Origin: Geothrix terrae
GTDB lineage: Bacteria > Acidobacteriota > Holophagae > Holophagales > Holophagaceae
Reading direction: 5' to 3'
DNA length: 64,000 nucleotides
NCBI RefSeq assembly: GCF_022808775.1
Contig: NZ_JAKZLA010000009.1
Location: 1 to 64,000 of the forward strand
The translations under genes and the position numbers were made by a program. Shown in pieces: positions 26,152-35,827 of the stretch; within the stretch, counting starts at the first letter, position 1, and each line of letters starts with the position of its first letter. The notes beneath the pieces are model-generated. The model was given only the letters and a program-made list of their open reading frames with translations. It did not search any database and had not been told where the DNA came from.

Positions 26152-28146
26152 TCAGTGGAGGAGTGAGGCCAATTCCACCGGTGATGTCACAGGCCGGGCG
26201 CAGGTGCGGCCCCGGCAGACGAAGGCGAAGGGGCCCTCCTTGGAGGCGGCGCGTTCCTCATGCAGGGGGAGGAGCTGATCCTCCGACACAGACAGGACCC
26301 GCCCGGGCAGGTGGCAGCGATGGACCTCAGCCAACAAGGCCTGCACCGCGGAGCTCCGCGGGTTGCCGGAGATGGCCACCTCCACCGGCTCGCGCAGCGC
26401 CAGGTCGAACACGCCGAGCATTCCCAGGAAAGCCCGGGGCGCCCGTCGCATCCAGGGCGCGAAGCAGCGGAGCGCGCCCTCGGCGGCCTGCCGGAAGTCC
26501 TCCCGCTGGAGGTGGCGTGACAATCGCAGCAGGGCCCGCGCCGCCAGCGTGTTGCCTCCCGGGATGGCGTTGTCGAACCCCGGCTTCAGGCGGAAGAGGA
26601 GGTCCGCCTGATCCGCCTCTGTGCTGAAGAAGCCGCCGTCGGCCTGATCCTGGAACCGCGCCAGCAGCCCCTCGGCCAGCGATTCCGCCCAGCGCAGCCA
26701 GGCGGGGTCGAAACCCGCTTCATAGAGGTCCACCAGCCCTTCCACCACGGCGGCGCTGTCCTCCAGGAAACCCGGGGTGTGGGCCTGCCCTCGCCGCCAG
26801 ACGCGCAGCAGATGCCCGTCCCGCCAGAGTTCCCGGCGCAGGAAGGCGGCGCAAGCCGTGGCCGTCTCGAGGTAGCGGGCCTCGCCCAGGACCTGGAAGC
26901 CCCGGGCCAGGGCAGAGAGCGCCAGCCCGTTCCAGGAGGCCAGCACCTTGTCGTCCTTGCCTGGACGCACGCGGCGGTCGCGCCAGAGGCGCAGCTTCTC
27001 GCGCAAAGCCCGGTCCTCGGCCTCCGGCAGCCGCGCGCTGGCCGGGCAGGAGAACCGGTGGACCACGCTGCGGCCATGCTCGAAGGTGCCGCCCTCCGTG
27101 ATGCCGAAGACCGCGCAGAAGCGCGGGCCATCCACCTCACCCAGGGCTTCGCGGACCTCGGCGGGCGTGAAGACGTAGAACTTCCCCTCCTCGCCCTCGC
27201 TGTCCGCATCCTCGCTGGAGTGGAAGCCGCCGGCGGGATCGCGGAGTTCCCGGAGCAGGTAGTCCAGCGTGTCGCGGGCCACCTGGCCGTAGCGGGGCTC
27301 CCCCGTGGCCTGGAAAGCCTCCAGGTAGGCGCAGGCAAGCTGGGCGTTGTCGTACAGCATCTTCTCGAAGTGGGGAACCAGCCACTGGCCGTCCACGCTG
27401 TAGCGGGCGAAGCCGCCGCCCAGGTGATCGTACATGCCGCCCTCCCACATGGCGTCCAGCGTGCGCAGGGCCATGGTCCGGTCCTCCGCCGCGCCCCGGG
27501 CCAGGATCAGTTCCACGGCCATGGACTGGGGGAACTTGGGAGCCGGGCCGAAGCCGCCCCAGCGGGGGTCGAACGCGGCCCGCAGCTGGGCCAGGGCCTC
27601 GTCGAGCACCGCCTCGCCCGGAAGCTCCGCGCCTGATTCCACCCCCGCCTGCCGCCGCAGCTCCGTCGTCAGGCGGCCCGCCTGTCCCACCACGCCCGCC
27701 CGGTCCTCCCGCCACGCCTCGGCGATGCGCCGCAGCAGGGGGACGAATCCCGGCATGCCGCCCCGGGGTTCCGGCGGGAAGTAGGTGCCCCCGTAGAAGG
27801 GCTCCAGATCCGGCGTGAGCCAGACGCTCATGGGCCAGCCTCCCCGGCCGGTCATCGCCTGCACGGCGTCCATGTAGAGATCGTCCAGATCGGGCCGCTC
27901 CTCCCGGTCCACCTTGATGCTCACGAAGTGGGCGTTGAGCACCTCGGCCACGGCCGGGTTCTCGAAGCTCTCCCGCTCCATGACGTGGCACCAGTGGCAG
28001 GCGCTGTAGCCGATGCTGAGGAAGATGGGTTTCTCTTCGGCCCGGGCCTTGGCCAAGGCCTCCTCTCCCCAGGGAAACCAGTCCACAGGGTTGTGGGCGT
28101 GCTGGAGCAGATAGGGGCTCAGGCTTCCAGCGAGATGATTGGACAT
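26152..28146 (-). CDS. YyaL/SSP411-like thioredoxin-domain protein (DUF255)
   Basis: 664 residues. The N-terminal DUF255 thioredoxin-like domain has the family-opening [22 protein letters not shown] and the CHWCHVM motif near residues 50-56. An (alpha/alpha)6-barrel resembling N-acylglucosamine epimerases or glycosidases makes up the rest ([18 protein letters not shown]). Found across bacteria and animals; its reaction is not established. Length is normal. Confidence 0.93.
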   Translation of the reverse strand: MSNHLAGSLSPYLLQHAHNPVDWFPWGEEALAKARAEEKPIFLSIGYSACHWCHVMERESFENPAVAEVLNAHFVSIKVDREERPDLDDLYMDAVQAMTGRGGWPMSVWLTPDLEPFYGGTYFPPEPRGGMPGFVPLLRRIAEAWREDRAGVVGQAGRLTTELRRQAGVESGAELPGEAVLDEALAQLRAAFDPRWGGFGPAPKFPQSMAVELILARGAAEDRTMALRTLDAMWEGGMYDHLGGGFARYSVDGQWLVPHFEKMLYDNAQLACAYLEAFQATGEPRYGQVARDTLDYLLRELRDPAGGFHSSEDADSEGEEGKFYVFTPAEVREALGEVDGPRFCAVFGITEGGTFEHGRSVVHRFSCPASARLPEAEDRALREKLRLWRDRRVRPGKDDKVLASWNGLALSALARGFQVLGEARYLETATACAAFLRRELWRDGHLLRVWRRGQAHTPGFLEDSAAVVEGLVDLYEAGFDPAWLRWAESLAEGLLARFQDQADGGFFSTEADQADLLFRLKPGFDNAIPGGNTLAARALLRLSRHLQREDFRQAAEGALRCFAPWMRRAPRAFLGMLGVFDLALREPVEVAISGNPRSSAVQALLAEVHRCHLPGRVLSVSEDQLLPLHEERAASKEGPFAFVCRGRTCARPVTSPVELASLLH

Positions 28147-28249
28147 ATCCGGCTCCCCCGGACCGGATTATGCCCGAGGAAGCCTTTCACGACAGGGAAA
28201 TGCCCGGCCACACCGGTAGAATGGAATTTTCGTGCCGCTCCGGAGTCCC

Positions 28250-29608
28250 ATGTTCGACAGCCTCACCCAGAAACTCAGCCAGGCGATGAAGGCCCTCCGG
28301 GGCCAGTCGAAGCTGACGGAAGCCAACCTCGAAGCCGTGCTGCGCGAAGTGCGCATGGCGCTGCTGGAGGCCGATGTCCACGTGAGCGTGGCCCGCACCT
28401 TCCTCCAGCGGGTGAAGGAGAAGGCCCTCGGCGCCGAGGTCATGCAGGGCCTCAACCCCGCCCAGGCCTTCATCGACATCGTCCACCGCGAGCTGGTGGA
28501 GATCATGGGCGGCCAGGCGCCCGAGCACCCCATCGCCTTCGCTTCGAAGCCGCCGACGGTGGTGATGATGGTAGGCCTCCAGGGCGCCGGCAAGACCACC
28601 ACCTGCGGCAAGCTGGCGGTCTTCCTCAAGAAGCTGGGCCGCTCGCCCCTGCTGGTGCCTGCGGACGTCTACCGCCCCGCCGCCATCGAGCAGCTGCACG
28701 TGGTGGCCAAGGATGCCGGCGTGCCCTCCTTCCGCACGGAGGAGAAGGATCCCGTGGCCATCTGCGCCGCGGCCCTGGCCGAAGCGAAGCTCAAGGGCTG
28801 GGACACGGTCATCCTCGACACCGCGGGTCGCCTGCACCTGGACGACGTCCTCATGGACGAGCTGGTCCGCATCAAGGGCTCGGTCTCCCCGGACGAGATC
28901 CTCTTCGTGGCCGACGCCATGACGGGCCAGGACGCGGTCCGCAGCGCCACGGCCTTCCACGAGAAGCTGGGCATCACAGGCGTAGTGCTCACCAAGACCG
29001 ACGGCGACACCCGCGGCGGCGCGGCCTTCAGCATCAAGCAGGCCACCGGCCAGCCCCTGAAGTTCGTGGGCGAAGGCGAGAAGCTGGAGGACTTCCAGCG
29101 CTTCCACCCGGACCGCATGGCCCAGCGCATCCTCGGCATGGGCGATGTCCTCAGCCTCATCGAGCACGCCAAGGACAAGATCGACGAGAAGGAAGCCGAG
29201 GTCATGGCCAAGCGCCTGGCCAAGAACCAGTTCACCCTGGAAGACATGCGCAAGCAGTTCCAGCAGGTCCAGAAGCTGGGCTCCATGAACAAGATCCTGG
29301 GCATGCTGCCGGGCCTGGGGCAGATGAAGGACCAGCTCGCGAGCGTGGCCACGGACAAGCGCATCAAGCACCTGGAGGCCATCATCAATTCCATGACCCC
29401 CGCCGAGCGCGCCAACCACAACCTGCTGGACGGCAAGCGCAAACGCCGCATCGCCGCGGGCTGCGGCCGCCCCGTGAGCGAGATCAACCAGCTCATCAAG
29501 CAGTACGTGGAGACGAAGAAGATGATGGGCCAGATGAACGATCCCAAGTTCATGGCCCGCATGCAGCGCATGGCCAAAATGGGCGGTGGGCCGAACCTTC
29601 CCTTCTAG
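28250..29608 (+). CDS. ffh: Signal recognition particle protein Ffh
   Basis: 452 residues. N domain, then the GTPase G domain with P-loop GLQGAGKTTTCGKLA (109-123), DTAGR and TKTDGD, then the Met-rich M domain (SMNKILGMLPGLGQMKDQL, KMMGQMNDPKFMARMQRMAKMGG). It targets nascent membrane and secreted proteins with SRP RNA and FtsY. ATG 28250 begins the conserved MFDSLTQKL; a GTG six codons upstream is less likely. The SRP RNA gene is not seen here. Confidence 0.98.
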   Translation: MFDSLTQKLSQAMKALRGQSKLTEANLEAVLREVRMALLEADVHVSVARTFLQRVKEKALGAEVMQGLNPAQAFIDIVHRELVEIMGGQAPEHPIAFASKPPTVVMMVGLQGAGKTTTCGKLAVFLKKLGRSPLLVPADVYRPAAIEQLHVVAKDAGVPSFRTEEKDPVAICAAALAEAKLKGWDTVILDTAGRLHLDDVLMDELVRIKGSVSPDEILFVADAMTGQDAVRSATAFHEKLGITGVVLTKTDGDTRGGAAFSIKQATGQPLKFVGEGEKLEDFQRFHPDRMAQRILGMGDVLSLIEHAKDKIDEKEAEVMAKRLAKNQFTLEDMRKQFQQVQKLGSMNKILGMLPGLGQMKDQLASVATDKRIKHLEAIINSMTPAERANHNLLDGKRKRRIAAGCGRPVSEINQLIKQYVETKKMMGQMNDPKFMARMQRMAKMGGGPNLPF

Positions 29609-29645
29609 CCCTCCCTTCAAGCCTTCCCTTCCAGAGGTCCACCTG

Positions 29646-31130
29646 GTGCTTCCCCGGCCCCTGACGTCCGCAAGAACCTGGATGGTCTTCGGGGTGGTCC
29701 TGGCTGTCTGCCTGACCGGGGCATGGCTGTGGCGGTCCAACACCCACTCCGCGGGGGCGCGGCGGGTGCTCATCATCAGCTCCGAGCCTTCCCAGCAGAC
29801 CGAGGTGGACCTTGGTCTCGAAACCTTGATCTCGGACCACTTCGAAGTGCTGGCGGGGATCACGGTCACCCACGCCGCGGCCGTCCCCGCCCCGTCGGAC
29901 CTGCGGAAACTTCCGTCCGATCTCGCCCTGTTCCGCTTCCACGGACGCCGGGACGGCCAGCGGCTGGCCCTGACCACCCAGTGGACCACCCCCGCGGACC
30001 TGCTGGCGGGTCGCCCCTGGCGCCGGGACGCCCAGCCCCCCATGGATCCGGCCCAGGCCATGGAGACCTGGGTGGCACGGTGGCCCCTGGACCGGCGCCA
30101 CCGCTTCCGGGCCGAACTCTACCCCCGGGACCCCGGGCGGTTCTGGCAGCTCCTGCAGGCCATGGCCATCCGGGACGACCGGGAAGCCACGAGCCAGCTG
30201 CCCGCCACCCAGGCCCTGGCCGAAGCCGAACCCATGTGCGCCACGGCCTGGACCACGCTGGGAGATCACCTCTACCGCAGCCTGTGGGTGGACCCCGCCG
30301 AGGCCGGCATCGGCCTCAATTCCCGCACCCACAGGGCGTTCCAGCGAGCCGTGGAGCTGGTCCCGGGCCACCCCCGCGCCACCTTCCTCTGGTCCCTGAT
30401 GCTCACGGACACCGGAAACCAGGATGTGGCCCTGCGGGTCCTCGGCGAGGCCATGCGCCTGCGCCCGGAGGTTCCAGACATCTTCCTCGGCCTCACCTAC
30501 GCCGGCCGAACCTCGGGCCTGCTGGCCGGAGCCCGGTCGGCCATGATCCGACGGCAGGAGCTCCTCACCCCCTTGTCCCCCGCCTCCTCCTGGACCGTCG
30601 AGACCACCAACCTCTACATCGGTGACTGGTCGGCCTTCGAGCAGGACGTGCAGCAAGCGAGGACCCTGCGCGAGGATTCAGGCGTCCTGTTCTACCTGGG
30701 CTACCTGGCCCTGCTGAAGGGCGACCGCAAGACGGCCCTCGGGCGCATGAAGGACGCCGAGACGGCGGGGGGGTTCAGCCCCTTCCAGGACCTCGCCCGG
30801 GTCTACCGCGCCCTGCTGGAGGGGCGGACCGCGGACGGCCTGGCCGAGCTCCGGCGGATCGATGATGTCCGCGGGAAGCTCCGCATTCCCGACGGGGAAC
30901 TGACCTTCAAGCATGCGGAGGCCTATTCGCTCCTCGGCGATTCGGATCGGGCCGTGGATTGCGCCACGCGGGCCTTCGTCCAGGGGTTCAGCTGCGCCCG
31001 CTGGTACGAGTCCTCTCCCTTCCTCGAGAAGATGCGGACCCACCCCCGCTGGCCGACCCTCCGGCGGAACGTCCGGGAACGCCAGGCCGTCATGGAAGGC
31101 AGCTTCCCGCCCTCAAGCTTCGAGCCCTGA
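29646..31130 (+). CDS. Membrane-anchored TPR protein
   Basis: About 494 residues. One N-terminal membrane helix (WMVFGVVLAVCLTGAWLWR), a short alpha/beta part (RRVLIISSEPSQQTEV), then TPR-like helical repeats from ~170 on (AFQRAVELVPGHPRATFLWSLMLTDTGN, LYLGYLALLKGDRKTAL). GTG 29646 has AGAGGT upstream; an in-frame start at 29586 would overlap ffh. It is probably a periplasmic scaffold. Not recognised further. Confidence 0.7.
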   Translation: MLPRPLTSARTWMVFGVVLAVCLTGAWLWRSNTHSAGARRVLIISSEPSQQTEVDLGLETLISDHFEVLAGITVTHAAAVPAPSDLRKLPSDLALFRFHGRRDGQRLALTTQWTTPADLLAGRPWRRDAQPPMDPAQAMETWVARWPLDRRHRFRAELYPRDPGRFWQLLQAMAIRDDREATSQLPATQALAEAEPMCATAWTTLGDHLYRSLWVDPAEAGIGLNSRTHRAFQRAVELVPGHPRATFLWSLMLTDTGNQDVALRVLGEAMRLRPEVPDIFLGLTYAGRTSGLLAGARSAMIRRQELLTPLSPASSWTVETTNLYIGDWSAFEQDVQQARTLREDSGVLFYLGYLALLKGDRKTALGRMKDAETAGGFSPFQDLARVYRALLEGRTADGLAELRRIDDVRGKLRIPDGELTFKHAEAYSLLGDSDRAVDCATRAFVQGFSCARWYESSPFLEKMRTHPRWPTLRRNVRERQAVMEGSFPPSSFEP

Positions 31131-31138
31131 ATTAGCGC

Positions 31139-31167
31139 TTGGGAACGGTGGAATTCCGCGATACACT
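31139..31167 (+). promoter_or_regulatory. Promoter of the rpsP operon
   Basis: TTGGGA (31139-31144), 17-base spacer, TACACT (31162-31167), then 20 bases to the rpsP start. A good sigma-70 pair. Confidence 0.7.
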
Positions 31168-31187
31168 CTCCTGCTCAGGGAGTGCCC

Positions 31188-31430
31188 ATGCTTTCGATCC
31201 GACTTGCTCGCAATGGTGCCAAGAAGCGCCCGTTCTACCACATCGTCGTCTCCGAGAATGACCGCATCCCCACCGGCCGCGCCGTGGAGGTGCTGGGCTT
31301 CGTGAACCCCATCGCCGGCTCGGGCGAAGAGGTCCGCATCGACGCCGAGAAGGCCAAGTCCTGGCTCCAGAAGGGCGCCCAGCCCTCCAAGACCGTCCTC
31401 GATCTGTTCAAGAAGAACCAGATCCTGTAG
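31188..31430 (+). CDS. rpsP: 30S ribosomal protein S16
   Basis: 80 residues. The N-terminus MLSIRLARNGAKKRPFYHIVV is diagnostic for S16, and the body VEVLGFVNPIAGSGEEVRIDAEKAKSWLQKGAQPS is intact. AGGGAG lies 6 bases before the ATG. It heads the rpsP-khpA-rimM set. Confidence 0.98.
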   Translation: MLSIRLARNGAKKRPFYHIVVSENDRIPTGRAVEVLGFVNPIAGSGEEVRIDAEKAKSWLQKGAQPSKTVLDLFKKNQIL

Positions 31431-31446
31431 CCGGTTTCCGTTCCCC

Positions 31447-31475
31447 GAAAGCCGGGCCAGGGTCCGGCTTTCTTT
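31447..31475 (+). terminator. Terminator/attenuator after rpsP
   Basis: AAAGCCGG / CCGGCTTT stem with an 8-base loop, followed by CTTTGTT. It may let part of the transcription continue into khpA-rimM, adjusting S16 dosage against the downstream genes. Confidence 0.65.
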
Positions 31476-31490
31476 GTTCGTGGAGCGCCC

Positions 31491-31739
31491 ATGAATCCCG
31501 AAGCCTTCCTGCGCGACGTGCTGACCCCCCTGCTGGACCATCCGGAAGCCCTCCGGGTCGAGGTCAGCGGCGAGGGGCGGAAGCGTGATGTGCTGGTCTT
31601 CGCGGACCCCAGGGATCGCGGGCGCATCATCGGCAAGCACGGGCGCATGATCTCGGCGCTGCGCACCCTCTGCAAGGTCGCGGGCGAGAAGGCGGACCTG
31701 GTGGTGAACCTCGAACTGGATGACGAGGACGAGGCGTAG
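31491..31739 (+). CDS. khpA: KH-domain RNA-binding protein KhpA
   Basis: 82 residues. A single type II KH domain with the GxxG loop in RGRIIGKHGRMISALRTL. It has the usual location between rpsP and rimM. In other bacteria KhpA pairs with KhpB (Jag/EloR) in RNA-based control of cell growth. The stop is 5 bases before the rimM start. Confidence 0.93.
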   Translation: MNPEAFLRDVLTPLLDHPEALRVEVSGEGRKRDVLVFADPRDRGRIIGKHGRMISALRTLCKVAGEKADLVVNLELDDEDEA

Positions 31740-31743
31740 CGCC

Positions 31744-32289
31744 ATGCTGCTGGCAGGTCATCTGGCCAAGGTCCAGGGGCTCAAGGGCGAGTTCCTCTTC
31801 CACGCCGTCATGGACGAGCCGGAGCGGCTGGACGGCATGGCCGGACTGGTGCTGGCGCCGCCTCAGATGGACCTTGAGCATGACGAGGCGGCCGCCCCGG
31901 CGCGGCCCGTGAAACTGCGGGGCTTCCGGTGGCACCAGGACCGCCCCTGCCTCGCCTTCGCCGAGGTGCCCGACCGCACCGCCGCCGAAGCCCTCAAGGG
32001 CTGGGCCCTGTGGATGCCTGAAGCGGCCGCGACCCTGGAGGAAGGCGAGAGCTTCCGGCACCAGTGGATCGGCTGCGAGGTCTTCATCGGGGGACGCAAG
32101 GTGGGCGAGGTGCTGCGCCTGGATCCCGGCCCGGCCGGCTACGACATGGTGGTGATGCGGGACCTGCGGCCCGGCCGCACGGGCCAGCGCGACATCCCCT
32201 ACATCAAGGCCTGGTGGACCCTGGACCTGCCGAACCGCCGCCTGGACCTGGATCCCCCGGAAGGCCTGCTGGACGTGAACCAGGTCTGA
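31744..32289 (+). CDS. rimM: Ribosome maturation factor RimM
   Basis: 181 residues: N-terminal RimM barrel (AGHLAKVQGLKGEFLFHAV, the AKVQGLKGE motif diagnostic), and a C-terminal PRC-like barrel (WIGCEVFIGGRKVGEVLRLDPGPAGYDMVVM). It assists 30S assembly at S19. The ATG at 31744 starts right after the khpA stop. trmD and rplS, usually next, are missing. Confidence 0.95.
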   Translation: MLLAGHLAKVQGLKGEFLFHAVMDEPERLDGMAGLVLAPPQMDLEHDEAAAPARPVKLRGFRWHQDRPCLAFAEVPDRTAAEALKGWALWMPEAAATLEEGESFRHQWIGCEVFIGGRKVGEVLRLDPGPAGYDMVVMRDLRPGRTGQRDIPYIKAWWTLDLPNRRLDLDPPEGLLDVNQV

Positions 32290-32305
32290 GCCTGACAATC
32301 GGAGG

Positions 32306-32791
32306 ATGTCCCCCCGATTCGAACGCATGAAACAGACCTTCGGCATGCGCCTGTTCGGGTGGCTGAAGATCCCCCTTCTGGCCTCGGTGCGCCCCAGCGT
32401 CGTCGAGCTGACGGACACGCGCTGCGTGGTGCGGATCCCGCTCCGCCGGTGGACGAGAAACCACCTGGGCTCCATGTACTTCGGCGCCCTGGCCATCGGC
32501 GCGGACTGCGCCGGGGGGCTGCTGGCCATGGACCAGATCAAGCGGTCCGGCCAGGCGGTATCCCTCGTCTTCAAGGCCTTCCAGGCCACCTTCCTCAAGC
32601 GCCCCGAGTCCGATGTCTACTTCATCTGCGAGGAGGGCGCCGCCATCCGCGACCAGGTGCGCCGCGCCCTGGCCTCCGAGGAGCGCCTCACGGAGCCCAT
32701 GCACATCCAGGCGGCGGTGAAGCTGCCGGACGGTTCCTTCGAGCCCGTGGCGGAATTCGCGCTGGAGCTGAGCCTCAAGCGGAAAGCCTAG
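32306..32791 (+). CDS. DUF4442 hotdog-fold protein (1)
   Basis: 161 residues, thioesterase-like hotdog fold of the DUF4442 family. Support: RNHLGSMYFGALAIGADCAGGLLAM and the strand-rich core FKAFQATFLKRPESDVYFIC. No acyl-CoA substrate is known for this class. A second family member lies at 39687-40151. It follows rimM by 16 bases, so it may be read with it, in the place usually held by trmD. Confidence 0.85.
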   Translation: MSPRFERMKQTFGMRLFGWLKIPLLASVRPSVVELTDTRCVVRIPLRRWTRNHLGSMYFGALAIGADCAGGLLAMDQIKRSGQAVSLVFKAFQATFLKRPESDVYFICEEGAAIRDQVRRALASEERLTEPMHIQAAVKLPDGSFEPVAEFALELSLKRKA

Positions 32792-33396
32792 GCCGCGCGC
32801 AGCTGCAGCACGAACTTCTGGATGCCCGCCAGCAGCATCTCGATGGCGATGGCCGTCAGCACCAGGCCCATGAGCCGCTCGAAAGCCAGGGTGACCTTCT
32901 CCCCCAGGAACGCGGCGATCTTCTCCGCGAACCCGAGCACCACCGCCGAGATGGCCATGGCCACGGACAGGGCGCCCAGCCATTCCCAGAGCCGATGGGG
33001 TTCGCGGCTCACCAGCAGCAGCACCGTGGCGATGGCCGATGGCCCGGCGATGAAGGGGATGGCCAGCGGCACGAGGAAGGGCTCCCCGTGCACGGGGAGA
33101 TCCGCCGGGCCCTCCGAGTGGGGGAACACCATCTTCAGCGCGATGAGGAAGAGGATCACGCCGCCGGCGATGCCCAGCGACGTGTCCGTCAGGTGCATGA
33201 GGCGCAGCACCTTCTGGCCGAAGAGCGCGAAGAAGAGCAGGATGGCGAAGGCGAACAGCACCTCGCGGATGATGATCCGCTGGCGCCGGGCCGGATCCAC
33301 CTGGCGCAACAGCCCGATGAAGACCGGGATGTTGCCCAGGGGATCGGTCACCAGCACCAGCAGGACGATGGCCGAGACGAAGGAGGCCGAGTCCAC
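32788..33396 (-). CDS. MarC-family integral membrane protein
   Basis: 202 residues, six predicted membrane helices. The MarC/NAAT hallmark LLVLVTDPLGNIPVFIGLLRQ opens it, and AIPFIAGPSAIATVLLL follows. Function in bacteria is unsettled; the antibiotic link proposed for E. coli MarC was not confirmed. Converges with the DUF4442 gene, overlapping by 4 bases. Confidence 0.92.
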   Translation of the reverse strand: MDSASFVSAIVLLVLVTDPLGNIPVFIGLLRQVDPARRQRIIIREVLFAFAILLFFALFGQKVLRLMHLTDTSLGIAGGVILFLIALKMVFPHSEGPADLPVHGEPFLVPLAIPFIAGPSAIATVLLLVSREPHRLWEWLGALSVAMAISAVVLGFAEKIAAFLGEKVTLAFERLMGLVLTAIAIEMLLAGIQKFVLQLRAA

Positions 33397-33399
33397 GGG

Positions 33400-35172
33400 C
33401 TATTTCAGCTCGAGTTCGAAGGGCAGCCGGGCGTAGACGCCCTGCGGGTCGTTCAGGGCGGTCAGGAGGTCCAGCTGGTGGCGGAAGGAATCCACCAGCC
33501 CATCCACCGGGCCGGGCTTGGCGAGCTTCCTGGGCTTGCCGCCCAGGTTCTTCAGGATCTCCCGGAGGGTGTCCGGCTCCCGCTCGGGCCCCACGACCTG
33601 GTAGTCGTCACCCGCCTTGATCCGGCCGGCCGCGTACTTCACCGCCGCATCCAGGCCGCCGACCTCGTCCACCAGGCCCAGCTTCACGGCCTCCTGGCCG
33701 GACCACACGCGGCCCTGGGCGATCTCGTGGACCGCCTCCTTCTTCATCTTGCGGCTGTCGGCCACCTTGGCCACGAACTGCTCGTAGATGCGGTCCACCA
33801 GGCCCTGGATGCGGGCCAGCTCCAGGTCGTTCTTGGGCCGGGCCAGGGTCATGGGGTTGGCCAGCTTGGCCGTCTGCACGCTGTCCCAGGTGATGCCGTG
33901 GTCGTTGGCCAGCTTCTTCACGTTGGGCAGCAGGCCGAAGACGCCGATGGAGCCCGTGATGGTGCTGGGCTCCGCGAAGATGCGGTCTCCGTAGGTGCTG
34001 ATCCAGTAGCCGCCGGAGGCCGCCAGGTGGCCCATGGAGACCACCAGGGGCTTCACCTTCTTGGTGAGGATGACCTCGCGCTGGATGAGCTCGGAGGCCG
34101 CCGCGCTGCCGCCGGGGCTGTTCACGCGGAGGACCACCGCCTTGATGCGGTCGTCCAGGCGCAGCTTGCGGAGTTCGCGGCTGAGGCGCTCGCCTCCCAC
34201 CTGGTTGGCCTTGCCTTCGCCATCCACGATCTCGCCTTCGGCCACGACCACGGCGATGCGGGTCCTGCCGGTCTTCGCTTCCCCGGGGATGCCCGCATAG
34301 GTGGCCAGGGCGATCTGGGGGAAGTCCTTGTCCTTGGGCTGCTTCCCGGCCAGTTTCTTCAGCTCGTCCAGCACCTCGTCATAGGCGGCGACGCGGTCCA
34401 CCAGGCCCAGCTTCTTGGCTTCATCGGCCTCCACAAGCCCCTTCTCGTCGGCAATGGTCTGGAGATCGTCGGGCGACTTCTTGCGGTCCTTGGCCACCGT
34501 CGTCTTCCACTCGCCCCAGATGTCCTCCAGCAGCTTCTGCACCTGCTCGCGGTTGGGTTCGCTCATGCGGTCGGTGATGAAGGGCTCCACCGCGCTCTTG
34601 TACTTGCCCACGCGGGTGACCTGCACCTCCACGCCGTACTTCTTGAAGGCCTCGCCGAAGAACATGGGCTCGCTGGCCAGGCCGTTCACCTCCATCTCGC
34701 CGAAGGGGTTGATGAACACCGTGCTGGCGCCCGCGGCCAGGTAGTAGTCCCGCTTGCTCCAGCCCTGGTTGTAGGCCAGCACGGGCTTCTTCGCCTTGAA
34801 GCGCTGGATCGCCTCCCTCAGCTCCCGGAGCTGGGCGGGGCCGGCCCCCTGAAGGTTGCCCGTGAGGAACAGCGCCGTGATGCGGCTGTCGGAGGCGGCC
34901 CGGTCCAGGGCCTCAATGGCCGCCGGCAGGGACTGGGCATGCCCACCCCCGCCGCCCAGGGCTTCGCTGAGCGCCTCGCTGGGCTCGGGCTCGCGGTCCG
35001 CGTCGGACAGGCTGGTGTCCAGGTCGAACACCAGCACGGCCTTGCTGGGCACCACGGGCTTCCCGGAGGAGCCGAGGGCTGCCAGGACGCCCAGGAACAG
35101 GACGAAGGCCAGCGCACCGGCCACCATCAGGGCCAGCAGGGCGGCGAAGAAAGTCTTGAAGAAATCCTTCAT
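33400..35172 (-). CDS. sppA: Signal peptide peptidase SppA, long (67K) type
   Basis: 590 residues. One N-terminal membrane anchor (TFFAALLALMVAGALAFVLFL), then tandem ClpP-like domains. The catalytic Lys lies in VGKYKSAVEPF (Lys192) and Ser in SMGHLAASGGYW (Ser386). It degrades cleaved signal peptides in the membrane as a tetramer. Length and both catalytic residues fit the double-domain form. Its stop lies 3 bases from the marC start, suggesting one transcript (sppA-marC). Confidence 0.96.
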   Translation of the reverse strand: MKDFFKTFFAALLALMVAGALAFVLFLGVLAALGSSGKPVVPSKAVLVFDLDTSLSDADREPEPSEALSEALGGGGGHAQSLPAAIEALDRAASDSRITALFLTGNLQGAGPAQLRELREAIQRFKAKKPVLAYNQGWSKRDYYLAAGASTVFINPFGEMEVNGLASEPMFFGEAFKKYGVEVQVTRVGKYKSAVEPFITDRMSEPNREQVQKLLEDIWGEWKTTVAKDRKKSPDDLQTIADEKGLVEADEAKKLGLVDRVAAYDEVLDELKKLAGKQPKDKDFPQIALATYAGIPGEAKTGRTRIAVVVAEGEIVDGEGKANQVGGERLSRELRKLRLDDRIKAVVLRVNSPGGSAAASELIQREVILTKKVKPLVVSMGHLAASGGYWISTYGDRIFAEPSTITGSIGVFGLLPNVKKLANDHGITWDSVQTAKLANPMTLARPKNDLELARIQGLVDRIYEQFVAKVADSRKMKKEAVHEIAQGRVWSGQEAVKLGLVDEVGGLDAAVKYAAGRIKAGDDYQVVGPEREPDTLREILKNLGGKPRKLAKPGPVDGLVDSFRHQLDLLTALNDPQGVYARLPFELELK

Positions 35173-35209
35173 GGCGGCTCCGGAGAGGACAGTTCAGGAT
35201 CGCACGAAC

Positions 35210-35755
35210 TCACTCGGGGTGAAGCCGGGCCGCCAGGGCCAGGAACCCCGCCAGTGTCTTCGAGACGGAGGCGGCGGTGCGGGGATCGGTCGGGGCGCCG
35301 TGTTCATCGAGCTGCTGGTCCGCGTGCGGGACCGTGATCGCGCCGGGGTAGGCCAGCGCCCCCATGTTCGCCAGCGTCGCCCGCCACGCCACCAGGCCAC
35401 GGGCCCCGCCGAAGGCACCCGGGCTCGCGGCGCACAGCAGCACCGGCAGCCCCTGCCAGGGACTGGGGGCCATGGTGCTGAGCCAGTCCACGGCATTCTT
35501 CAGGTGGCCTGGGATGCCCGAGTTGTACTCCGGCGAGACGATCACCAGGCCCTGGGCCTTGGTGAGGGCGCTGTGCAGCTCCCGGAGATCCGCCGTCGGC
35601 GCCTCCCCTTCTTCGTAGAGCGGGAGGCGGAGCGCAGGCCCGGCGAAGCTGGAAACCTCGTGGCCGTGAGCTTCCAGGTCGGCCGCCAGGTGATTCAGGA
35701 ATCGGGTGTTCAGGGATGCGGGACGCAGGCTTCCACCCAGCAGGACCAGTCGCAT
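35210..35755 (-). CDS. NAD(P)H-dependent FMN reductase
   Basis: 181-residue flavodoxin-like fold. The phosphate loop GGSLRPASLNTRFL and the active-site strand SPEYNSGIPGHLKNAVDWLS match the NADPH-dependent FMN reductase/azoreductase group (SsuE/ArsH type). CCGGAGGT sits just before the ATG. It is divergent from the bacilliredoxin gene, which suggests a shared redox-responsive control region. Confidence 0.9.
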   Translation of the reverse strand: MRLVLLGGSLRPASLNTRFLNHLAADLEAHGHEVSSFAGPALRLPLYEEGEAPTADLRELHSALTKAQGLVIVSPEYNSGIPGHLKNAVDWLSTMAPSPWQGLPVLLCAASPGAFGGARGLVAWRATLANMGALAYPGAITVPHADQQLDEHGAPTDPRTAASVSKTLAGFLALAARLHPE

Positions 35756-35787
35756 GAGACCTCCGGAAATGTGATCTGGATCAATCT

Positions 35788-35807
35788 TGACTTGATAGGT
35801 AAACTTT
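35788..35807 (+). promoter_or_regulatory. TGAC-N6-GGTAAACTTT motif upstream of bacilliredoxin
   Basis: TGAC (35788-35791), six bases, GGTAAACTTT (35798-35807), ending 21 bases before the start. The same words with the same spacing occur upstream of the NifU-like gene (53194-53213). The TTGAC/GGTAAA arms form an imperfect dyad like Rrf2/IscR-type operators. Confidence 0.5.
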
Positions 35808-35827
35808 TAGAACCCCTGGAGGCTGTG

